DNA from: a virus
DNA: 26,717 bases
Direction: 5' to 3' (one strand)
Virus record (IMG/VR): IMGVR_UViG_3300009502_001300
Coordinates: 1-26,717 of that record
The notes beneath the pieces are model-generated. The model was not told the DNA's origin. It worked only from the letters and a program-made list of their open reading frames with translations, and did not search any database. The position numbers and the translations under genes are program-made. How positions within the stretch are numbered: the first letter of the stretch is position 1; each line of letters begins with the position of its first letter. This document shows positions 21,395-26,717 of this stretch, piece after piece.

Positions 21395-21781
21395 ATGTGT
21401 GAGAATTGTCCAAAAAGAGGCGAATGTACGAAAATATGCTTGGAGATGGAGAAGATACTGAATAGTCTGGACCACAGCATCGAGAGCAACTACATGGTGA
21501 AGTTCACTGACCCGCTGACACTCGACCAAATCTTGAACGAGAAGATATATGGCAAAGCTCAAGCTTCGAACAAGAGACAAAGATTGTACAGAGTCTTGGA
21601 CAAAAAGATAGGTCGATTGAGAGCAATGCAGAGAAGTTGTGTAGTACACTACTACGGACTACGAGGACACAATTCAATCTCACAACCGAAGATTGCACGT
21701 ATGTTCAAGGTGTCACAGAACACAGTATGGTACCACTTGACACAAGCAAGGAAGCTGTTGAAGACAAAGCTATCAAAATGA
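21395..21781 (+). CDS. Sigma-region-4-like regulator with N-terminal Cys cluster
   Basis: This 128-residue protein starts with C-x2-C-x5-C-x3-C (MCENCPKRGECTKIC), able to bind zinc or an Fe-S cluster. It ends in a sigma-70 region-4-like HTH (SISQPKIARMFKVSQNTVWY, then HLTQARKLLKTK). Region 2 is lacking, so it is not a full sigma factor; a role as late-gene activator or DNA-binding adaptor is likely. It lies between a terminator with a candidate operator and the terminase genes. No Shine-Dalgarno site is seen before ATG 21395. It could alternatively take part in packaging initiation. Confidence 0.7.
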   Translation: MCENCPKRGECTKICLEMEKILNSLDHSIESNYMVKFTDPLTLDQILNEKIYGKAQASNKRQRLYRVLDKKIGRLRAMQRSCVVHYYGLRGHNSISQPKIARMFKVSQNTVWYHLTQARKLLKTKLSK

Positions 21782-21857
21782 TTAGTTTGTCTATAGAATT
21801 TATAATCTAGTGAAGGGATTTATTGTAAGTACTAATACTGTCTTAAAATCTTACTAA

Positions 21858-22583
21858 ATGGAAAACCCGAAGGAACCAATTTTGAAAGTCCTAGAGCCAG
21901 AAGAAGTTAAAAACTCACCTGTTATCAGTACACCCAATACACTCAACATCTCGATAGACAACAATCCAGAGTTGAAACGTCAGTACATAGACCTCTACAT
22001 TATGAGGATAGTACAGGGTGAGTCTTTGACTAAGATAGCAGAGAAGAAGGGTATCGATACTGATACGATACGTAATGCTCTGAAGTGGTGTAGGAAGAAC
22101 TCAGAAGTGTTGATATGGATAGAAGCTCTGATAGATGCTCTGAACACAGAAGACTTCCGTATGAGTAAACTAGTGATAGCGCAGAACAAGCTCAGAACGA
22201 AGAAGGATGAGAAGGAGCTTGCGTTAGGACAAGTTGAGCAACAGTTACTCCAACAGGATGAGCAACTAGTACTAGGGGTAAACAAGATAGAGGTAGAGAA
22301 GAAGATAGACAGCCTGAAGGATGTACGTAATGACCTACGTAGGGAGATAAACAACTGCCATAGGTTGGTACTAGCCTATGAGGACAAGATACAGGACATC
22401 CTAGATAAGAAGTTCAATCTACAGAACCTATATCATAAACAGGTAGAGCTAATACCCCCTGAGAACTTTCAGATGAACAGCATCACAAACTTTACAGCTA
22501 ATGTTAAGAGTATCACAATGACTATAGAGGACAGAAATGCAATCGCCGACATTCTTGAACGAACTTATCGAAGGAAAGTCTGA
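21858..22583 (+). CDS. Putative terminase small subunit
   Basis: This 241-residue protein has an HTH-like segment near residues 50-82 (GESLTKIAEKKGIDTDTIRN), a long coiled coil at about 110-195 (VEQQLLQQDEQLVLGVNKIE; KIDSLKDVRNDLRREI), and a C-terminal tail. HTH followed by an oligomerising helix and a tail is the usual plan for TerS, which recognises the packaging site and feeds DNA to the motor. It directly precedes and overlaps the large terminase by 47 bases, which is the strongest support. No Shine-Dalgarno site is visible upstream; TATAAT at 21801 is a lone possible -10. Confidence 0.68.
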   Translation: MENPKEPILKVLEPEEVKNSPVISTPNTLNISIDNNPELKRQYIDLYIMRIVQGESLTKIAEKKGIDTDTIRNALKWCRKNSEVLIWIEALIDALNTEDFRMSKLVIAQNKLRTKKDEKELALGQVEQQLLQQDEQLVLGVNKIEVEKKIDSLKDVRNDLRREINNCHRLVLAYEDKIQDILDKKFNLQNLYHKQVELIPPENFQMNSITNFTANVKSITMTIEDRNAIADILERTYRRKV

Positions 22584-24243
22584 TAGGGTATTAGGGCTGT
22601 GGTCAGCCTTTGCCATACGTCACCCTGATTGGCAAAAAGACTATGTAGAGCCCCCTGTGGACATTGTCACCTTCATCGAAGAACCGTATTACATGAATGC
22701 TGTGAATGAGTGTTGGGATTCGGTCAAGAAAGACTTACAGGACCTGACAGAGGGATTGGATGCTTACAACTTCATAGGCAAGTATCAAGAAGCAGTATTC
22801 GACGAAGGGATTGGCTCAGGTAAGTCCTACAAGACCTCACTTATCTTATCGTATCTGGTATACAGGACACTCATCCTCAAAAATCCGCAAAGGTTCTTCG
22901 GAATGGCAGAACAAACAAACATCTACTTCATGAACATGTCAGTAACAGCACAACAGGCGAGCAACATCGTCTTTGGTGAAGTGCGGAGTAGGGTAATCAA
23001 CTCACCATGGTTCAATCAGTTTGGATACCTGCCCGACCCTACAATCAAATCAGAACTCCGTTTTCCTAAATGTATAAAGGTAGTACCAGGCAACAGTAAA
23101 GAAACAAAACCATTAGGCTACAACCTCTTTGGGGCGGTCATGGACGAAGCAGCTTGGTATACAGAGACACAAGACCATGATGTAGCAGAAGAGATGTACA
23201 ATGCATTGTTCAATCGTATCAAAAATAGGTTTGGCGAAAGAGGGTTGCTAGTGATAATCTCTTCACCTAGATACGTAGACGACTTCATCGAGAAGAAAAT
23301 GTTGGAAGCAAAGACCAATCCGCACATCTTTGCCAGACGTAAGCCAGTCTGGTTAGCCAAGCCTACAACAGCCTACTGTGGTAAAATGTTTCAGGCTGAA
23401 GGCTTTGACATACCCGTCGAGTACCAATTAATCTATCAAAGGAATCCAGAGAAGTTCAAACGAGACTATATGGCATTGCCAAGCCTAGCCCTAGAGCCCT
23501 ACTTTAAGAATTGGGCATTGGTAGAAGCTTGTATCAGTCCAGCATTGGACAATCCTTTAGAATACATCTCAGGTTTGTTTAGACCATGGTTCAAAGGGAA
23601 GCCTGGTATGCAGTACTATGGGCACATCGACCTTTCACTCAGTAGTGATAGTACAGGCATTGCTTTAGTACACAAAGAAAAAATCGAAGGCGTCGAGTAC
23701 ATCATCGCAGACCTGTTGATGAAAATCAAACCTCCTAAGGACGGAGAGATAGACCTAGCAGGCATCCGCAACATCATCTTAGAACTGAAGGCTAGAGGGT
23801 TCGGTATAGCCAAGTGTACATTTGACCAGTTTCAATCTGCCTCAAGCATTCAGGAGTTGAACAAGATGGGTGTCAACTCAGAACGCTTAAGTGTAGACAA
23901 AGACCTAGCACCATACGAGACATTGAAGGAAGCGATGTACACAGGTAAGTTCAAGATGTATCACTATCCTGAACTGATGGAAGAGTTGAGCAGACTAGAA
24001 CTAGTAGAAGGAAAAAAGGTGGACCATCCAGCTAGTGTAGGTGGGGGTAAGGATTGCTCTGATGCACTAGCAGGAGCAGTATACAACTGTACAATCAATC
24101 AAAACGATTTCGGATTCGGCTTCGCAGGAGGTCCTAATCCTATCAAGTCTACTAAGACAGAAGCTGAGCAGTTGAAAGAAGCTTCTACTATGACACAAGA
24201 TGGGCTTTGTAGATACGGCGAGCACTTTGGGAGGAGATATTGA
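22537..24243 (+). CDS. terL: Terminase large subunit (ATPase and nuclease)
   Basis: This 568-residue packaging motor has the ATPase signatures GIGSGKSY (Walker A, residues 91-98), VMDEAAW with Asp203-Glu204 (Walker B) and ISSPR (coupling motif, 241-245). The C-terminal nuclease shows three acidic positions: Asp365 in HIDLSLSSDS, Asp430 in CTFDQFQS, and Asp506/Asp509 in GGKDCSDALAG. ATG 22537 lies behind AGAGGA and overlaps the small subunit gene. The stop overlaps the next ATG (TGATG). It cuts concatemers and pumps DNA into the head. The codon and base composition is more GC-rich than the accessory region. Confidence 0.95.
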   Translation: MQSPTFLNELIEGKSDRVLGLWSAFAIRHPDWQKDYVEPPVDIVTFIEEPYYMNAVNECWDSVKKDLQDLTEGLDAYNFIGKYQEAVFDEGIGSGKSYKTSLILSYLVYRTLILKNPQRFFGMAEQTNIYFMNMSVTAQQASNIVFGEVRSRVINSPWFNQFGYLPDPTIKSELRFPKCIKVVPGNSKETKPLGYNLFGAVMDEAAWYTETQDHDVAEEMYNALFNRIKNRFGERGLLVIISSPRYVDDFIEKKMLEAKTNPHIFARRKPVWLAKPTTAYCGKMFQAEGFDIPVEYQLIYQRNPEKFKRDYMALPSLALEPYFKNWALVEACISPALDNPLEYISGLFRPWFKGKPGMQYYGHIDLSLSSDSTGIALVHKEKIEGVEYIIADLLMKIKPPKDGEIDLAGIRNIILELKARGFGIAKCTFDQFQSASSIQELNKMGVNSERLSVDKDLAPYETLKEAMYTGKFKMYHYPELMEELSRLELVEGKKVDHPASVGGGKDCSDALAGAVYNCTINQNDFGFGFAGGPNPIKSTKTEAEQLKEASTMTQDGLCRYGEHFGRRY

Positions 24244-24959
24244 TGCTTAAGTCAATACACAGACTACAAAACGAACAAATAGCTCTAGTAAAAGGTGGGC
24301 CAGGCTCAGGTAGAAGACCTGAAGGTGGGGCTAAAGAAGACAATCCAGCCAATGTTACTTATGACAAGTACATCAAAGCTGCTAGAGAGTATTGGGATAA
24401 GAATGTACCAAACGTAGTACCTGACGCAGACGACCTTAGGAACACAGCACTAGATTTTATGAGCGACGATGGCCTACGTATCGGCGCAGAAGAAGAAAAG
24501 GGAGTACATTTTAGAATTACTGGAGAAGAATTGGATACGGAAAAGATGGTCAAGGGTGGACCAGGAAGCGGACGTAAGCCTGAGGGTGGGGCAAAGCCTA
24601 CAGAATCAAATCCATACAACGCTGCTGTGAATGCAATTGCCAATAGTGATATGAATCCAAAGGCAAAAGAGGAAGGTATTAAATCTGTCATTCAAGAGAA
24701 ACAGCGGAAAGAAAAAGAAGGTGGAAGTAAAGAAGAGAATAAGAGCCCAACAAAGAAGGACTTTTCTGATAATGTTGTTTATTCTAAAGGGAGTTTTTAC
24801 ATAGATAGGCAAGATATTAACTCTGGAAAAAGATTAGTTAAGCCTGGTGATACGGTATCTTTTACTTCTAATGGAAAATCATATTCTATGATTGTAAGTG
24901 GTACTACTGTTGGACGGAATGATGATATGTATGAGCTGACTTCAGGGGAACTAGAATGA
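24243..24959 (+). CDS. Unknown protein carrying two KGGPGSGR motifs
   Basis: This 238-residue protein starts with a 24-residue head ending in KGGPGSGR (Lys17 to Arg24). Residues 40-100 are a small helical part, and a second KGGPGSGR copy sits at 104-111. Both copies continue as (R/K)PEGGAK. A charged linker follows, then a C-terminal domain of about 55 residues rich in short strands (FYIDRQDINSGKRLVKPGDT). The head is 21 of 24 residues identical to that of the product at 26080. The C-terminal third is clearly more AT-rich than the rest. Its place between TerL and the expected portal suggests a head or internal protein. GGGAGGAG precedes ATG 24243. Confidence 0.68.
   Translation: MLKSIHRLQNEQIALVKGGPGSGRRPEGGAKEDNPANVTYDKYIKAAREYWDKNVPNVVPDADDLRNTALDFMSDDGLRIGAEEEKGVHFRITGEELDTEKMVKGGPGSGRKPEGGAKPTESNPYNAAVNAIANSDMNPKAKEEGIKSVIQEKQRKEKEGGSKEENKSPTKKDFSDNVVYSKGSFYIDRQDINSGKRLVKPGDTVSFTSNGKSYSMIVSGTTVGRNDDMYELTSGELE
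24291..24335 (+). repeat. KGGPGSGR-(R/K)PEGGAK repeat, copy 1
   Basis: This 15-codon unit is repeated at 24552-24596. The protein sequence differs by only one conservative change (Arg/Lys), while the codons differ at many third positions. Selection thus acts on the peptide, and the unit is not a recent DNA duplication. Confidence 0.75.
24552..24596 (+). repeat. KGGPGSGR-(R/K)PEGGAK repeat, copy 2
   Basis: This is the second copy of the 15-codon unit, internal to the same protein. It is preceded by EKM-V as copy 1 is by IAL-V, so only the motif itself is shared. A third KGGPGSGR occurs at 26128 in another gene, there followed by YPAGSGK. Confidence 0.75.
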
Positions 24960-25300
24960 TAATCAAAGGCAGTCCTTGGCAATTGTTAGAAGACATCTCA
25001 AAAAACTATCCTCAACTTGATGGAGTAGAGGTATGGTTCGCTGATGGACCAAAAGATTCATCTATGGCATACGTTCAATTCTACAAGGATGGAAGTAAGC
25101 CGAGGATACACATCAATCCGATTTTACAGTTGACGACCATCCCAGAGATACTTGCCCATGAGATGGCACATATTATAGTAGGACAAGCTAAAGACCACAA
25201 CGACGACCACAACGATGCTTGGGTAGATGCATTCGCCAAGCTCTTAAAAGAAATGAATACTTGGATGAGAACTTACGACAAAGAGTTTGCACTTAAATAG
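24956..25300 (+). CDS. Zincin-type metallopeptidase-like protein
   Basis: This 114-residue protein contains LAHEMAHIIVG, a clear HExxH zinc-protease motif, followed by DHNDAWVDAFAKLL, whose His would be the third metal ligand. The layout is that of small SprT- or Wss-like zincins. It is soluble, with no signal peptide. Its ATG overlaps the stop of the KGGPGSGR protein (ATGA), so the two are made together, and a protease-substrate link is conceivable. It is not a known prohead protease type, so a role in head maturation is only inference. Confidence 0.75.
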   Translation: MIIKGSPWQLLEDISKNYPQLDGVEVWFADGPKDSSMAYVQFYKDGSKPRIHINPILQLTTIPEILAHEMAHIIVGQAKDHNDDHNDAWVDAFAKLLKEMNTWMRTYDKEFALK

Positions 25301-25310
25301 GGAGGATTTG

Positions 25311-26066
25311 ATGAGGACAATAGAAGAGTTAAGAGAAGATATGAACAAAGTAATGGGATGGAGGAAGTCTGGTAAGAAGCTCCTACCTGAACAAGAGATG
25401 TTCGCAAACAACTTAGCTGATGAAATGCTCAGCCAGAAGGTAGCTAAACAAACAGGTGTGCAGTTGATAAGCAAAGCCCATTTAGACTTTATCAAAGGAC
25501 AGCCAGTACAAGGTTCGGATGCTGTAGGAGGTATAGTTCAAGATGTCGTTGCCAACGTACAAACCAAAACAGGTAAATTTCCAAGAAAGACTGCAAAGCA
25601 GACCAATGAATCACGTGATGTGGCAAAGGCTGCTTTTACGAAGCCAAAGCCTGCGGACCTCGGAGAGTCAGGAGCAGATAGTGGAGCAGAAGCAAGAAAG
25701 ACGCCCGATGCAGAGAATATTAAACTCAATCCTCCGGAGAATCAAGCGGAAGGTGCAGTAACAGCAACAGCAGACATTACCAATGATGCTAGACAACCTG
25801 AAACACTTAAGCCTACTAACGTAGAGAGTGAAGCAATTGGGCATAATCCCAATGAGCCTATGCCTAAGAGTCAAGCAACAGACCTAATCAACAATGCCAA
25901 GTGGGGTGTAGAGATAGGTGCTTATGTATCTATAAAGGAAGGCATTGAAAGATTGTTAGGTAGAAAAGAATATGACGAGTTTACTGATACAGCAGAGAAG
26001 TTAAAGACAGTATCAGCATACTTAATTAGCTTGATTCCTGAGACAGAAGCTACACCAGTAGCCTAA
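25311..26066 (+). CDS. Hypothetical protein with disordered middle
   Basis: This 251-residue protein has a helical N-terminus (residues 1-60), a long low-complexity middle rich in Ala, Pro, Glu and Thr (about 75-190), and a helical C-terminus (IGAYVSIKEGIERLLGRKEY). The plan would suit a scaffold or internal head protein, but there is no family signal. The start is ATG 25311 behind GGGAGGA; the frame's TTG at 25287 lies in the previous gene. The next gene follows at 14 bases behind AAGGAGG. Confidence 0.62.
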   Translation: MRTIEELREDMNKVMGWRKSGKKLLPEQEMFANNLADEMLSQKVAKQTGVQLISKAHLDFIKGQPVQGSDAVGGIVQDVVANVQTKTGKFPRKTAKQTNESRDVAKAAFTKPKPADLGESGADSGAEARKTPDAENIKLNPPENQAEGAVTATADITNDARQPETLKPTNVESEAIGHNPNEPMPKSQATDLINNAKWGVEIGAYVSIKEGIERLLGRKEYDEFTDTAEKLKTVSAYLISLIPETEATPVA

Positions 26067-26079
26067 TAAGGAGGTAGAT

Positions 26080-26664
26080 ATGTTAAAGTCAATTTATCAA
26101 CTACAAAAAGAACAAATAGCTTTAGTTAAAGGTGGTCCAGGAAGTGGACGTTACCCAGCTGGTAGTGGCAAGGGTGACGAACCCAAAGGTGAGGGTACTC
26201 CAGCTGCTGAGGCAAAACCTGCAGCAGAAGCTCCTAAGGAAGAAAAACCAAAAGAGACTACTGAAGAAAGAGTTGCGAACGAGGTAAAAAGAGGTGAAGA
26301 GGCAATCAAGAATGTCAATTGGAGAGAATTAGAATCAAATCTTTCTTCACAAATGGGTACACCTATCAAATTAACACCTTCGATAGGAAAAGATTGGTCT
26401 GGCAATCGACCATATATCAAATTCGAAAGTCAGGACCTTACTGACCAAGCAGGTATATTCAAAGCTGGATTGAAATCAGTTAAATTAACAGGTGCTGGTT
26501 CAGATGTATTCAATATGGAAAAGGATAATTCGTATGGTGCGAATATGACTCTACGATTTGAATTGAAAGATGGTGGTTCAAACGGTATAGGTATAGGTAG
26601 AGCATTTCATGATATGAAAACTAAGAAGTGGGATGTTCGTCCAGCAGATGAGGGCAGAACATGA
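26080..26664 (+). CDS. Unknown protein with shared KGGPGSGR head
   Basis: This 194-residue protein shares its first 24 residues with the product at 24243 (differences only at positions 6, 7 and 10), ending in KGGPGSGR at 17-24. A linker rich in Ala, Pro, Glu and Lys follows (25-70), and then a folded domain of about 120 residues unlike the other protein (residues 78-194, with PYIKFESQDLTDQAGIFKAG). The plan is one head on different bodies. The function is unknown. Its stop overlaps the next ATG (ATGA). Confidence 0.68.
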   Translation: MLKSIYQLQKEQIALVKGGPGSGRYPAGSGKGDEPKGEGTPAAEAKPAAEAPKEEKPKETTEERVANEVKRGEEAIKNVNWRELESNLSSQMGTPIKLTPSIGKDWSGNRPYIKFESQDLTDQAGIFKAGLKSVKLTGAGSDVFNMEKDNSYGANMTLRFELKDGGSNGIGIGRAFHDMKTKKWDVRPADEGRT

Positions 26665-26717
26665 AACTAATCTCTTTAGTAAGAAATGGTAAACGTATAG
26701 ACGTAACCAAGGCTCAA
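26661..26717 (+). CDS. Start of a further gene, cut by window edge
   Basis: ATG 26661 overlaps the preceding stop (ATGA), and the frame stays open to the window end (MKLISLVRNGKRIDVTKAQ). Only 19 residues are visible, so no function can be given. The ATGA junction matches the style of the region. Confidence 0.5.
   Translation, partial: MKLISLVRNGKRIDVTKAQ

Noticed and set aside
21801-21806. TATAAT in the gap before the small terminase gene
   Set aside because: The -35 position is poor at every usual spacing, so it is only mentioned as a possibility.
1-26717. CRISPR array, insertion sequence or integrase
   Set aside because: No regularly spaced repeats, transposase or integrase motifs were seen on either strand.

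Overview
The window is a stretch of a tailed double-stranded DNA phage genome (Caudoviricetes-type). All supported genes lie on the + strand, and many overlap by 1-4 bases or sit a few bases apart. The DNA is AT-rich and most genes have strong AGGAGG-type ribosome sites. A 3D-domain cell-wall enzyme, DUF1540-like Cys proteins and an SPO1-like UDG-polymerase fusion point to a low-GC, Bacillota-like host; this is inference, not proof. Both ends of the window cut a gene.

Region 1 (1-1773) is a 7-deazaguanine cluster: the C-terminal part of QueC, then QueF and a phage DpdA-type transglycosylase. Together they would make preQ0, reduce it to preQ1 and exchange it for guanine in DNA. Earlier pathway genes are expected just left of the window.

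Region 2 (1774-11126) is a replication and recombination block: a family 4 uracil-DNA glycosylase fused to DNA polymerase I, a possible UvsY-like mediator, a gp32-like zinc ssDNA-binding protein, a RecA/UvsX recombinase, a possible sigma-like factor behind its own candidate promoter, a single-chain Mre11-Rad50 (SbcD-SbcC) fusion, an HD hydrolase and a RuvC-like resolvase. It resembles the T4 recombination-dependent replication set joined to a PolA-type polymerase.

Region 3 (11107-20961) is a dense accessory region of about 35 mostly very small genes, many only 24-70 codons long. Recognisable members are a membrane-anchored 3D-domain wall enzyme, a superinfection-immunity (Imm-like) membrane protein, DUF1540-like Cys-cluster proteins, an EDxHD/Vsr-type homing endonuclease with NUMOD3 motifs, a Fic protein with its own inhibitory motif, a nucleoside 2-deoxyribosyltransferase-like protein, a small lipoprotein and a cREC-type receiver protein. 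Several runs are linked by ATGA or GTGA stop-start overlaps.

Region 4 (20963-21857) is a control junction: tRNA-Thr(UGU), an XRE-type HTH gene directly behind it, a strong hairpin terminator, a repeat-bearing leader, and a Cys-cluster plus sigma-region-4-like regulator. Three genes here lack a Shine-Dalgarno site.

Region 5 (21858-26717) begins the late or packaging block: a putative small terminase, the large terminase, then four genes and a partial one before any portal gene. Two of these proteins share a nearly identical N-terminus ending in KGGPGSGR. The motif is repeated inside one of them, and a variant occurs in a miniprotein in front of the Fic gene. A zincin-type protease gene lies between them. 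This tag-like motif and the composition mosaic around it are the least explained signals in the window.
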